A DNA stretch of 35,930 nucleotides from Clostridia bacterium (GTDB lineage: Bacteria; Bacillota; Clostridia; Christensenellales; Borkfalkiaceae): NCBI GenBank assembly GCA_017545865.1, contig JAFWXO010000006.1:1-35930 (forward strand). The letters run 5' to 3'. The position numbers were made by a program, and so were the translations under genes. Shown one piece after another: positions 25,119 to 33,897 of the stretch; the stretch's first letter is position 1; each line of letters starts with the position of its first letter. Under the pieces are notes generated by a model. The model was not told where the DNA came from, made no database searches, and saw nothing but the letters and a program-made list of their open reading frames with translations.

Positions 25119-26477
25119 TTATTTTGCCTTTTTTTGTTGTTCGGCAGCATTGTCCATACCGTGCCATCTACCGCCCGAAGTTTTATCTTCGTCACCTTCT
25201 AAAAGGTCTTGGTAGTTTTCGCAAACTTTTCTATACGCTGCAGCATAGCGTTCAATCCACTCTTTATCAAATTTAACGAATCTTGGAACGTTAAAGCACT
25301 CGATATATTCAGAGGGAGCGCACTTTTCATCGTCAACCCTAACGTCGCGATCGCTAAACGCGATACGGCTTGGCTTTTCAGTGTTCATAAGATTGAAAGT
25401 CTTGAAGAACTTGTGAGTATGTAAACAGAAGTTAATACCTTCCCAAGCAGTGAACGCGCCGTTAAATTCCGCGCTTACCGCTTGACAGAAACGCTTAGAA
25501 GAAAGACCGCCAAGTTCTTCACGCTTATAAACTGCAGCGGCGCAGTAGAAACCACCCATAGTAGAGCCTTCTGCTTCGTTAGTTCTAACGGGATATACGC
25601 CGGGTAAATCTTCAATAAGGTCAAAGAAGTAGTTCATAGCCTTTCTAATTTCGGCAGTTCTTTCATCGTAATATTTAAGTTGACCTAAAGCAAGAGCGGA
25701 AGACACTTGGTTTGCTCTACCTTTGCAACCGCCAACGCCGATATGGAAGTAGTCTTTAAGATCTTCGCTTTCAATAATGTAGTTTGCGTTGTTTCTTTCG
25801 TAGTGACCAAATGCGATAGCGCGTTCGTAAAGTTTTCTATCGTCGGTTACGAACATACCAAGTTCGCCCGCAGCGAAAGATTTCATACTCATCATACTCA
25901 TTGCCGCGATATGACCAAATGTTCCAGTCTTTTTGCCTTTATACATAGAGCCGTGGCAGTGAGAACAGTCTTCAATAACGTAAAGATTATGCTTGTTAGC
26001 AATTGCCATAATCTTATCCATATCACAAGGATAGCCAAGGTAGTGAACTACCATAATCGCCTTAGTTTTAGGAGTAATGCAACGTTCTAAATCTTCAGGG
26101 TCTAAACTTAAATGCTCGTCAATATTGCAAAATACTGCCGACGCGCCAAAGTTGATTGCTTGCGAAACGCTACCCCAGTAAGTTTTGGTGGGGCAAATAA
26201 TTTCATCGCCAACGCCAAGACCGATAGCAAACATAGCAGCGGTAAGCGACATAGTGCCGTTAGTGAACGCTAAAGCGTACTTTCTGCCTTGCCATTTAGC
26301 AAACTCGTCTTGAAACTTAATAGTAATATCCGTGCCGGAGAACTTGTTATTTCTAACGACGTCTAAAACGGCTTGTTCGTCTTCTTCAGTAATAATGGGC
26401 CACTTAAAATCGCTAACGGGAGCGCATTGGCCTTTTTCGAATAAAGGTTTTCCACCTAAAAGTGCTAAGTTTGACAT
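25119..26477 (-). CDS. DegT/DnrJ/EryC1/StrS-family PLP aminotransferase
   Basis: 452 residues, long for the family. LALLGGKPLF at the start and WPIITEEDEQAVLDVV are typical of the AHBA-synthase / scyllo-inosose aminotransferase branch. The YVIEDCSHCHGS block binds PLP and the MSMKSFAAGELG Lys is the expected Schiff-base residue. It swaps a keto group on a sugar or cyclitol for an amino group, or acts in reverse. With the downstream Gfo/Idh/MocA gene it resembles inosamine or amino-sugar pathways (inference). Shine-Dalgarno AAGGAGA. Confidence 0.92.
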   Translation of the reverse strand: MSNLALLGGKPLFEKGQCAPVSDFKWPIITEEDEQAVLDVVRNNKFSGTDITIKFQDEFAKWQGRKYALAFTNGTMSLTAAMFAIGLGVGDEIICPTKTYWGSVSQAINFGASAVFCNIDEHLSLDPEDLERCITPKTKAIMVVHYLGYPCDMDKIMAIANKHNLYVIEDCSHCHGSMYKGKKTGTFGHIAAMSMMSMKSFAAGELGMFVTDDRKLYERAIAFGHYERNNANYIIESEDLKDYFHIGVGGCKGRANQVSSALALGQLKYYDERTAEIRKAMNYFFDLIEDLPGVYPVRTNEAEGSTMGGFYCAAAVYKREELGGLSSKRFCQAVSAEFNGAFTAWEGINFCLHTHKFFKTFNLMNTEKPSRIAFSDRDVRVDDEKCAPSEYIECFNVPRFVKFDKEWIERYAAAYRKVCENYQDLLEGDEDKTSGGRWHGMDNAAEQQKKAK

Positions 26478-26488
26478 AATTTATCTCC

Positions 26489-27403
26489 TTATTTATCTAA
26501 ATCTAAATTTAATAATTTAATCGCGTTTCCGCGAACGAGTTTATAATAATTTTCAGGGCTAATATACCCGTCGTCTAAGAACTTATCAAAGAACGCGTTT
26601 ATATCGTATTGATGAGTGTTGAACGACGCGCAAACGTCGTAACCAAGAAGCACTCTATCGGAAAATTCTTCAATAAACCTTGCAGCGTATTCAGGGTCAC
26701 GCCTTAAAGCGTTAAGCCCACTACCTGCCGATAAGTCGCAATACAAGCCTTCATAGTCACGCAAAAGCTTAGCAATTCTACCGTCAATTACCTTGCCCGT
26801 TGGGTAACCAGAACGCTCTTCGTCGGTAACGTCACCAGACATTTCCGCCCAGAACACTTGAGAGTGACCAAGAATTTTAAGGTTTTTGTGTTTTTTGAGC
26901 ATTTTTTCAAGGCGGGGAAGCCCCAAATCGTCAACCATACCGTACATGTAACCTATGCGGGGTGAAAGGTGGATAGTAACCGGCATATCGCACTCGCTTG
27001 CGTGATAGAACAAATTGTCCATCTTAGGATCGTCAACGTAAAGTTGAGCGGTAACTTCGCCTATACCCTTAGCGCCGAGCGATTTATAGTGGTTGATAAC
27101 GAAGGAAAGATCGGCGCTGTCTGAATTATAGCAAGCGCGCGGATCAACGTTGCAAAACCATAAAAACCTATCGGGGTGCTTGTCTACGAGATATTTAATT
27201 TCAGTAGTGTTGAAAGTCTGAAAATGGCTTTCTGGTGAAGCAAGGGGTAAAAGTAGACCCTTTTCAACGTTCAACTTATCGTAAATCTCAATAAGATCTT
27301 CACCACTTACCCAAGTATGGTCCATATTCCACTTGGGCGCATACTCAGGGAAAGGAATCGCGTGAGCGTGTATGTCTATCTTTTTAATTTTTTTTACGTC
27401 CAT
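26489..27403 (-). CDS. Amidohydrolase-family (PF04909-like) metal-dependent hydrolase or decarboxylase
   Basis: 304 residues from the ATG at 27403, which has AAGGAGAA upstream; the in-frame start at 27445 lies in the promoter region. KKIDIHAHAIPFPE gives the metal-binding HXH. Later come VTIHLSP and ILGHSQVFWAEMSG, and a C-terminal LLGYDVCASF Asp. The set matches the TIM-barrel amidohydrolase-2 family, which cleaves lactones or C-N bonds or decarboxylates. First gene of the operon with the aminotransferase and oxidoreductase. Confidence 0.88.
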   Translation of the reverse strand: MDVKKIKKIDIHAHAIPFPEYAPKWNMDHTWVSGEDLIEIYDKLNVEKGLLLPLASPESHFQTFNTTEIKYLVDKHPDRFLWFCNVDPRACYNSDSADLSFVINHYKSLGAKGIGEVTAQLYVDDPKMDNLFYHASECDMPVTIHLSPRIGYMYGMVDDLGLPRLEKMLKKHKNLKILGHSQVFWAEMSGDVTDEERSGYPTGKVIDGRIAKLLRDYEGLYCDLSAGSGLNALRRDPEYAARFIEEFSDRVLLGYDVCASFNTHQYDINAFFDKFLDDGYISPENYYKLVRGNAIKLLNLDLDK

Positions 27404-27520
27404 GATTTTCTCCTTGTACTTATAGTATATCTTTAATTTAATCAAATTAAAATGGGTAAATTTGCTTGTTTGTTGGACAATATTGCTCTTTTTACCATAA
27501 ATTATAAAAAAATGCGATAA

Positions 27521-27548
27521 AAAACCCTTACTTTAAGCAGTAAGGGCG
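27521..27548 (-). terminator. Terminator of the second AraC gene
   Basis: Minus strand: CCCTTACT (27546-27539) / AGTAAGGG (27532-27525), then TTTTTT. Confidence 0.85.
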
Positions 27549-27552
27549 CAGT

Positions 27553-28407
27553 TTAGTTGTTTCTTGTTTTTTTAGGCGAAACGCCTTTTATTTTTTTATA
27601 GCAACGGTAAAAATAACTCACGTCTTCAAAACCGCAGGCGTAAGCAACGTCTTCAATGTTATTATCCGTTGTTTTAAGCATAGCTTCGGCTATTGAAATG
27701 CGGTAAGAATTGATATATTGTATCGCAGTTAAGCCCGTTTCTTCTTTAAACAAACGGCAGAAGTGATATTTTGTTACGCTACAAAGTTCCGAGAGTTCTT
27801 CAACGGTTATTTTCTTAGCGTAATCTTTAAAAATCTTGGCAAGCGCAGGGGAAATAAGTTCAGCGCGCTTTGTATAAGCCTTAGAGTTTTCCGCAGACTT
27901 TTCCCCGTTTACGTAACCACGGAAAAGAAGAACGAAAAATTCCGTTACCAACGAATAAACGACTAAGCGGTAATTTTCTTTTTGCCCCGTAACTTCTTCA
28001 AACACGTTGCGCGCTATCGCTTGCAAACGCTCGTTATTAGTTATGTGGTTGCAAAATTTTTGCCCTTTGGTTATGAGCGCGCGCCTGAGATCCAACCCGT
28101 TTGGATTTAATTCCTTTAAAAAATCAAGATTTAAAATAATAGATATGTACTTCCCGTCTTCATAACCGATATTAACGCTTGAGTGAACTTCAAACGGGTT
28201 TACAACGGTTATATCCCCAGGGTTTGCAACTATCATTTCGCCGTCTATCATTAAAGTAGACGTGCCTTGATAAAAATATTTTATTTCTATTTCTTCGTGG
28301 AAGGCTTTCTCAACGGCGCGCATATTCCCGTCCGCAACCACGATCTTAAAGTCGCTTAACGGGAAAAGTATATGCTGTTCAGTAAGCGTTTCGTTCTTAT
28401 TTATCAT
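27553..28407 (-). CDS. AraC-family transcriptional regulator (second)
   Basis: 284 residues. Cupin-type N-terminal domain (EIKYFYQGTSTLMIDGEMI ... DITVVNPFEVHS) and a C-terminal double HTH (VEELSELCSVTKYHFCRLFKEETGLTAIQY; IEDVAYACGFEDVSYFYRCYKKIKGVSPKK). It lies just upstream of the amidohydrolase operon on the same strand. That operon's promoter has a poor -35, so this protein is its likely activator (inference). Starts 4 nt after the membrane gene ends; no clear Shine-Dalgarno. Confidence 0.93.
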   Translation of the reverse strand: MINKNETLTEQHILFPLSDFKIVVADGNMRAVEKAFHEEIEIKYFYQGTSTLMIDGEMIVANPGDITVVNPFEVHSSVNIGYEDGKYISIILNLDFLKELNPNGLDLRRALITKGQKFCNHITNNERLQAIARNVFEEVTGQKENYRLVVYSLVTEFFVLLFRGYVNGEKSAENSKAYTKRAELISPALAKIFKDYAKKITVEELSELCSVTKYHFCRLFKEETGLTAIQYINSYRISIAEAMLKTTDNNIEDVAYACGFEDVSYFYRCYKKIKGVSPKKTRNN

Positions 28408-28411
28408 AATT

Positions 28412-28951
28412 TTAAGCGCTTATTTCATCGCAAGTCGCTAAATATTCTTTCCTTTCTCTTTTGGCTTTGCCGTCAAACACCATAGTTACTATTTGAACGG
28501 CTAAAACAATAACTGCCCCCGCAGAAAAAATTATTCCCAGCAATACGTTATTGCCTGCGTCAAATATAGAATACGTCAAGAAAATTTCAATCGCCAACAT
28601 AATTATAACGATAATTCTTAGTATAACGTTTGCCGTAAATAAACCTTTGCCAAATCTCAATTCTCCACCTTTTTTAACTTTTGAAGAATTTACGAGCGCA
28701 AGCACGCCAAAAATTATTTTATATATGGCGTGAATTCCAATGGGAATATAACAAGCCAAAGCAAACGGTAAAAATATAACTAACACAATAGCAAATCCAA
28801 GCCCTTCAAGGCCTTCAATCTTGCCCGCTATTGCTCCTGTCTTTATGCAAAGGTAAAACGAAAGAAAAAGCGCAATGCACAAAACTGCGTCAATGATATT
28901 AAGAATTCCTGACGTAGTTAAAAATTTCAATCTTTTACTGGTGTTTTCCAT
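28412..28951 (-). CDS. Four-helix integral membrane protein, unknown
   Basis: 179 residues, no family recognised. Four hydrophobic segments (about 14-36, 48-75, 105-127, 136-160) with a basic cytoplasmic C terminus (KAKRERKEY). Shine-Dalgarno AAAGGAG before the ATG at 28951. Probably co-transcribed with the AraC gene that follows by 4 nt. Confidence 0.75.
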   Translation of the reverse strand: MENTSKRLKFLTTSGILNIIDAVLCIALFLSFYLCIKTGAIAGKIEGLEGLGFAIVLVIFLPFALACYIPIGIHAIYKIIFGVLALVNSSKVKKGGELRFGKGLFTANVILRIIVIIMLAIEIFLTYSIFDAGNNVLLGIIFSAGAVIVLAVQIVTMVFDGKAKRERKEYLATCDEISA

Positions 28952-29011
28952 ATTAACTCCTTTAAGGCTAATAGTATTTGCAATAAATACTAAAGATATG
29001 CCTTTTTCTTT

Positions 29012-29040
29012 ATTATATCAAAAAAATTGCGGTTACACAA
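29012..29040 (-). promoter_or_regulatory. Promoter of the four-helix membrane gene
   Basis: Minus strand: TTGTGT (29040-29035), 17-nt spacer, TATAAT (29017-29012). Confidence 0.6.
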
Positions 29041-29061
29041 TACCCAATTTTGATAATAGTA

Positions 29062-29090
29062 TTGACGAAACTTTTAAAACGCGTTATCAT
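29062..29090 (+). promoter_or_regulatory. Promoter of the DUF308 gene
   Basis: TTGACG (29062-29067), 17-nt spacer, TATCAT (29085-29090). Confidence 0.65.
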
Positions 29091-29122
29091 AAATATACAA
29101 TATATTAAAAGGAGTTTATCAT

Positions 29123-29608
29123 ATGGCAAAAAAATCAACGATTAAATTTGACTTTTCCACAAACGCTTTGATAACTTGCGCTATTTACGCGATTATCGGT
29201 GTTTTACTCATTGTCTTAAAGTCTGGCTCTCTCGGTATTTTAATGACGGCGGTTGGCGCTCTACTTATCGTTTTGGGCGTGCTTGACGCTGTTAAGGGGG
29301 ACGTTGTTAAGGGCGTTATAGAAGCGCTTATCGGCGTTGCAATCATAGTGTTCGGCTGGCTTATAGCAGGAATCGTTCTTTTAGTGTTCGGCGTTTTGCT
29401 CATCATTAAAGGCGTGTTAGACCTTTTAAAAGTTTATAAAAAAGGTTTTATGGCAAGCCTTTCGTCAATCGTAACTATCGTTATCGGTGTAATACTCGTA
29501 ATCTCTAAATTTGCGCTCATTGATTTGTTCTGCATTATAGCAGGCGTAATTTTCATTATCAATGCAGTATTAACTTTGTTCGGCAATCCGCTTAAAAAGA
29601 AAAAATAA
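29123..29608 (+). CDS. DUF308 (HdeD-like) membrane protein
   Basis: 161 residues, five or six short hydrophobic helices with repeated IGVLLIVLK..GILMTAVGALLIVLGVLD and GVAIIVFGWLIAGIVLLVFG units, typical of the duplicated DUF308 family. Function unclear; HdeD itself is an acid-resistance membrane protein. Shine-Dalgarno AAAAGGAG. Confidence 0.82.
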   Translation: MAKKSTIKFDFSTNALITCAIYAIIGVLLIVLKSGSLGILMTAVGALLIVLGVLDAVKGDVVKGVIEALIGVAIIVFGWLIAGIVLLVFGVLLIIKGVLDLLKVYKKGFMASLSSIVTIVIGVILVISKFALIDLFCIIAGVIFIINAVLTLFGNPLKKKK

Positions 29609-29616
29609 GAAAATTT

Positions 29617-29645
29617 AAACGGCTACTTTCGTAGCCGTTTTTTTT
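29617..29645. terminator. Terminator between DUF308 and SDR genes
   Basis: Stem AAACGGCTAC / GTAGCCGTTT with loop TTTC, then T-run; works in both directions. Confidence 0.85.
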
Positions 29646-29649
29646 ATGC

Positions 29650-30447
29650 CTATTTGTTTTTGAGTATTCCTTTTATTATCTTAAACCTTAGCCATTTTGG
29701 AAGGGCGTTTAACAAAAGCAAAAGTTTATTTCTATTTAGCGTGTAAACAAACTTGGGCTTTTTAGCGTTCAAAATCTTAAACGCTTTTTTTGCAACTTTT
29801 TCGGGTGGAACGCACTTTGCTTCCACCTTTTCAACTATGTTTTTAAAGCGTTTGGCGTTAACTTTATAAAGTTCGGTTTTTAAGCAAAATCTATCAAGCG
29901 CGGTAGTTGACGCGCCAAGCATACCCGTTGCAACCGCTCCCGCTCTTATTACTGAAACGTGAATATCAAGGAGTTGAAGTTCCATTTTTAAAGCGTACGA
30001 ATACCCGTCGAGCGCGGATTTAGTTATAGCGTAAATTCCAGTAAAAGGAAGAGGGTCAAGCGAGGCAAGTTCGCTCGTTGTTATTATTATTTTTGAACTT
30101 GGTTTTAAGAGTGGCAAAAACGCTTTGTTTATATTAAAAGCGCCGTATAGGTTGATTTTAAAGGCTTTATCAAAATCTTCACCACTCATTTCAACCAAAG
30201 AATCAAGCGTGTAAACGCCTGCAAAATGCACTATTGCCGAAAGGTTATCGGTAAAACTTTTAACCGTTTCAAACGCAGTTTTAACGGAAATTTCGCTCGT
30301 AACGTCAGCGATAACGGGAATAACGTTTTCGGTTTTTTCTTCCACTTTTCTATCGAGCGCAAACACGGTGTATCCGTTATCAACGAACTCCTTGGTGGCT
30401 TTTCGCCCCATACCGCCGTACGCTCCAGTAACAAGCACGTATTTCAT
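29650..30447 (-). CDS. Short-chain dehydrogenase/reductase
   Basis: 265 residues. TGAYGGMG near the N terminus binds the NAD(P) cofactor, IVHFAGV is the NAG-like motif, and IITTSELAS with GIYAITKSAL (YXXXK) is the catalytic set. The C-terminal ~60 residues are basic and hydrophobic, seen in membrane-associated SDRs. Substrate unknown. It begins 6 nt after the DUF1351-RQC-HRDC gene and may be coupled to it. Confidence 0.92.
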   Translation of the reverse strand: MKYVLVTGAYGGMGRKATKEFVDNGYTVFALDRKVEEKTENVIPVIADVTSEISVKTAFETVKSFTDNLSAIVHFAGVYTLDSLVEMSGEDFDKAFKINLYGAFNINKAFLPLLKPSSKIIITTSELASLDPLPFTGIYAITKSALDGYSYALKMELQLLDIHVSVIRAGAVATGMLGASTTALDRFCLKTELYKVNAKRFKNIVEKVEAKCVPPEKVAKKAFKILNAKKPKFVYTLNRNKLLLLLNALPKWLRFKIIKGILKNK

Positions 30448-30453
30448 AATCGC

Positions 30454-32025
30454 TTAATCCTTGTTTTCATTATTAACGTTATTTATCACTTCTTGCAAAA
30501 ACAAATTTCCATACCTATCAAACCACTTTTTGCGAAGACTTCTTCTTGATAGAACTTCTTGTTCCGTCAAGGGCTTTTCCGTTGCTAAATAAACTAAAGC
30601 TTTATCGTATATAATGCGGTTACAAGGAATTTTATTTTCGTTACTAATGCGGTTTCTCAGTTCTGTTAAACGCTTTAAAAGTTCAAGGTCGGTTAAAATT
30701 TCGCCGTCTTCGTCAACGGTAACGCTAACCCCGTCAACTTCAATCTTGTTTTTAGAAGATTTCCCGTTGGCGTTTACGATTTCTTCAACGGCGGATATAT
30801 TCTCGTTAGTAATACTGCCAACCCCTTTATTTTTATTTAGCCTTAAAGTGGGATAAGCGCCGAGAGTTCTCCTTAAAAAATCTTCGTTAACCAAATATTC
30901 AACTATTTCGTTAACGCATGCGGAATTTAAACTCTTTAACGCGCCGTAACCACAGATATAGTTAAAATTGTTGTTATAAATTTCTTTATTACGACAACCC
31001 CTTAAAACTCTAACGAGCATCGTAGCGCCGAAATAATTGCTTTTAGCCATCTCACTATATACGTTTAAAACGGCGTTTATAACTTCTTTCCCGCTTGCTA
31101 TAACCAGGGTTTCCTTTTCTTGCTCTTTTACCTTTTGCGCTATTTCAGTCAATCGCTCTTTAAGGCTGTTATCTATGCCGAATATCGTGTCCCCCGTGTA
31201 AGGGTTTGTAAAGTTTATTACTGAATTTAAAATTTCATAGTCGCTTAATTTAACTTCTCTTTGCAAAGGGGCAATTTCATCGTTGCAAACAAACGCTTGA
31301 TTAGTTTTATCTTCTTGGCTATCAATATCTTTAACGTTAGAAATATCGTTTAATGAGTTTCTAAACTCTTCAACTTTTTCCAACGACAGCGTTTGATAAT
31401 ATAAAACCAAAAAGTTGTTTTTATCATTATCGTTTAACGATAAAATATAAGTTATATCTTCCGCAATTTTTCTAATTTTTGAAACTACCGCCATTTGCCA
31501 CTTTCTTTTTGAGCAACTATTATTTAGCCAAGCGCTTTCTAAAAACAACGGGTTTTTAAAAATATTATCAACGTGTTTTTCCAAATTGTTATATAAAGCG
31601 ATATTTCTTGCAAAGGTGTAAATTTCGTATTGTTTTGCTTTTTTATCGTTTTCCCTTATAAAACGATCAACTTTTTTAAAGGGAACTTTTATTAAATCTA
31701 ACAAAAAATCAATCTTTTCTTTAACCGTTTCAAGCGGAGCGTTGTAGCCTTTAACTATTTCTCTTTTTGCTTTTTCCAAAACGCCTTTAACAAATTTTAA
31801 CTCGGCGTGGTGGTCTAATGCAATATCGTAATTTTCTATTCCGTATTCAAATTGAGAATAATAACTAACGCCGTTTTCTATGCTCGTTTTTAACTGCTCG
31901 TAATTTTCAAACAACACGTTACCGGGGGTTTGCTGAGTGTGAACAACCAAATTAAAATTATTAAACGGCGACTCGTTTTTTCTTTTACTAATTTCAGTCG
32001 TTTCGTTGTTAGCGTTTTTAGACAT
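30454..32025 (-). CDS. DUF1351-RQC-HRDC fusion protein without helicase domain
   Basis: 523 residues. Residues ~35-135 match the phage protein family DUF1351 (YEQLKTSIENGVSYY..., then a coiled coil with KAKREIVKGYNAPLE and FLLDLIKVPFKKVDRFI). After an acidic linker (~228-255), ~312-397 read as an RQC winged helix, with NYFGATMLVRVLRGCRNKEI and YGALKSLN. Residues ~445-515 are an HRDC domain (LELLKRLTELRNRISNENKI ... LATEKPLTEQEVLSRRSLRKKW). RQC and HRDC normally sit behind a RecQ helicase and bind DNA forks and ssDNA; no Walker motif is present here. A DNA-binding role is inferred. Shine-Dalgarno AAAAGGAGAA. Confidence 0.8.
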   Translation of the reverse strand: MSKNANNETTEISKRKNESPFNNFNLVVHTQQTPGNVLFENYEQLKTSIENGVSYYSQFEYGIENYDIALDHHAELKFVKGVLEKAKREIVKGYNAPLETVKEKIDFLLDLIKVPFKKVDRFIRENDKKAKQYEIYTFARNIALYNNLEKHVDNIFKNPLFLESAWLNNSCSKRKWQMAVVSKIRKIAEDITYILSLNDNDKNNFLVLYYQTLSLEKVEEFRNSLNDISNVKDIDSQEDKTNQAFVCNDEIAPLQREVKLSDYEILNSVINFTNPYTGDTIFGIDNSLKERLTEIAQKVKEQEKETLVIASGKEVINAVLNVYSEMAKSNYFGATMLVRVLRGCRNKEIYNNNFNYICGYGALKSLNSACVNEIVEYLVNEDFLRRTLGAYPTLRLNKNKGVGSITNENISAVEEIVNANGKSSKNKIEVDGVSVTVDEDGEILTDLELLKRLTELRNRISNENKIPCNRIIYDKALVYLATEKPLTEQEVLSRRSLRKKWFDRYGNLFLQEVINNVNNENKD

Positions 32026-32067
32026 ATCGCTTTTCTCCTTTTAAAAGCCCGTTATCGCGGCATTTAT

Positions 32068-32096
32068 ATTTTAGCACATTTAAACTGTTATTTCAA
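32068..32096 (-). promoter_or_regulatory. Promoter of the DUF1351-RQC-HRDC gene
   Basis: Minus strand: TTGAAA (32096-32091), 17-nt spacer, TAAAAT (32073-32068). Confidence 0.7.
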
Positions 32097-32100
32097 TATT

Positions 32101-32136
32101 AAAAAAGGGTTTGCCCACCGCAAACTCTTTTTTTTA
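32101..32136 (-). terminator. Terminator after the exonuclease remnant
   Basis: Minus strand: GAGTTTGC (32127-32120) / GCAAACCC (32114-32107), then TTTTTT. Confidence 0.7.
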
Positions 32137-32141
32137 ACGCT

Positions 32142-32537
32142 TTATATCTTAACTTCAATTATCATTTTTGCAAGCGTTAAAGTTTCTAAATCTTTAGTTT
32201 CTTTTAAGCGTTCTCTAACGCCTGCGCCGTAGTTTATAAACGCGCTTATTTCATCGCTATCATCTGCTTTTGCAAGGTTTACTTCTTCTTCAAATTTATT
32301 GCCGTAATATGTTAAAAATTTATTGTCAAACTTGCTATTTCTTGCGTAAACTTCGCATCCGCTTGTAAATTCTTTTAGGCTTTTTAGCACGGTTTTTACG
32401 TTTGGCGCGCCGTTTAGCATTAAATTGTTTATACCGGTTATTTCTTCTATGTGCTTAGGAATATATTTATCGAAAGCAACCAGCGAAGAAAAGTTTCCAA
32501 CAATTTCGCCGTTTACTCGCCATATTTTGCATAATTT
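32142..32537 (-). pseudogene. 5'-truncated DEDDh-type 3'-5' exonuclease remnant
   Basis: The open frame from 32537 reads RVNGEIVGNFSSLVAFDKY, then IPKHIEEITGINNLMLNGAP, then YARNSKFDNKFLTYYG. This is the middle of a DnaQ/PolC-epsilon-like exonuclease (ITGIT..ML..AP and HN..FD..FL in relatives). The N-terminal DXE catalytic motif is missing: an in-frame stop at 32540 and a terminator hairpin at ~32588 lie upstream. The expected HN before FD is RN. An ATG at 32420 would give only 92 residues. Almost certainly non-functional. Confidence 0.75.
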
Positions 32538-32587
32538 TTACGCCGTTTAATAACTTTTATAGCGTTCAAAAAACCAAGGTAACCAAA

Positions 32588-32617
32588 AAGGTCACCAAGT
32601 TTGGTGACCTTAATTTT
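32588..32617. terminator. Terminator of the 266-residue gene
   Basis: Stem AAGGTCACCAA (32588-32598) / TTGGTGACCTT (32601-32611), T-runs on both sides. Confidence 0.8.
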
Positions 32618-32631
32618 TAAATGTATACGCC

Positions 32632-33432
32632 TTAAATATGATAGCCTAACGTCTCTAAAGAAAAAATCATAAAATATTGCAAAGCCTCGGCTAAAGATAT
32701 TTTTTCTTTTTCCATTACGATTTCAACCAAGCGTTCCTTGTCCTTACTTAACTTCAATTCCACTACGGGGTTTTCAAGCGTTTGCCATTCTCGGTCAGGA
32801 TTAGCGTGTCCCCAATGCGATACCGCTATGCCTGCCCAACCTGTGCTAAGAATTGTAACACAATTTCTTTGCGTAATGGAAGAAAGAACTGCTTTTGCAG
32901 GAGTTAAATTCTTCTCCTTCATAATTGTGCAAATCATGTCTTGAGCAATTGCATCATCAGCGTAATTGATAGAAAGCGTAGGCACTTTTCGTTTTTTGGG
33001 AGCATCAGACAAAAATACTTCCTTGAAAACTTCTAATTTGGTTTCATCATCAGCGTCTGACAAATACGACTGCTCATAATCCTTCCAGTCAGCAACAATG
33101 ACGCTTTCCACCATGTTAGTAAATAAGCCTATTTTTTCTTGGTAAGCAATACGATTTTCTAATAGCAATTTCCCTAATTCCAAACTAGCAGAAGATGCTT
33201 TAATTAACTCAGTCCATTTATAAAATCCTGACAATTTTGCTATGACGTGCTGGGCATTCATCAAAGTAAATGAGCCTTCTTCGTCTATGTCAAAATTCAT
33301 CACAATATCATCAATGTCATGAAAAAAGCGAGGACTATATTCATAGAAACCCTCGTCTTCGTTGTACACTTTCGTGTTGTAGTCTTTTAATAGACTTTTA
33401 GCCTGTTGTTTAAAAAAATCAATAGTAATCAT
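32632..33432 (-). CDS. Hypothetical protein with an N-terminal QAKSLLKDY...HVIAKLSGF..W domain
   Basis: 266 residues, family not identified. The first ~85 residues (FKQQAKSLLKDY, then SFTLMNAQHVIAKLSGFYKW) resemble a small helical N-terminal domain of several unrelated Firmicute proteins. The middle is acidic, then comes a ~100-residue C-terminal region (VPTLSINYADDAIAQDMIC ... SLAEALQYFMIFSLETLGYHI). No membrane segments or catalytic motif seen. Codon choice lacks the core rule described in the findings, hinting at transfer. Shine-Dalgarno AAGGAGAAA. Confidence 0.75.
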   Translation of the reverse strand: MITIDFFKQQAKSLLKDYNTKVYNEDEGFYEYSPRFFHDIDDIVMNFDIDEEGSFTLMNAQHVIAKLSGFYKWTELIKASSASLELGKLLLENRIAYQEKIGLFTNMVESVIVADWKDYEQSYLSDADDETKLEVFKEVFLSDAPKKRKVPTLSINYADDAIAQDMICTIMKEKNLTPAKAVLSSITQRNCVTILSTGWAGIAVSHWGHANPDREWQTLENPVVELKLSKDKERLVEIVMEKEKISLAEALQYFMIFSLETLGYHI

Positions 33433-33843
33433 AATAATATTTCTCCTTAAATATTCAGTTTATTGTCTATAAAAAATGCGTTCGTAAACTTGTGCGACAA
33501 TAAACCTTTCAATAAAGATTATATTATCTAGAAAATGGCTGATATAAAATCTTTGCACGAACGAGCACGCTTGCCATAGCGTTATAGTTATTATAGCACA
33601 AGAATAAACAAATGTCAATATGGTTAATTTATAATAATCGTTGTTCAATGTGTAGAGGTTTTTTTGTTTAAGAAAAGGAAGGTCGCCATTTTTTAGTTTC
33701 CATTACTATTCACATTGTAAACATAAACAATAAAATACAGTAAATAAAAAAAGGGATAAAATAGATTTCTATGAAAAATAATACCTATACTTTATGTGTA
33801 ATTTTTACGGGAGTTATAAACTAAAGATAAAACCTTTTAGGGG
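33433..33843. other. Gene-poor A+T-rich interval
   Basis: No supported gene: a 62-codon minus-strand frame at 33460-33648 has no Shine-Dalgarno and no family features. It contains the upstream region of the 266-residue gene. A GGGG-rich hairpin-like stretch followed by T's begins near 33836 and runs to 33877. Confidence 0.6.
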
Positions 33844-33897
33844 GTGGGGTTAAATGCCCTGCCCTTAATTTTTTACAAAGAAAAAGAACGTAAATAT

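Noticed and set aside
33460-33648. 62-codon minus-strand reading frame
   Set aside because: No Shine-Dalgarno, no family features, and it lies in the upstream region of the 266-residue gene.
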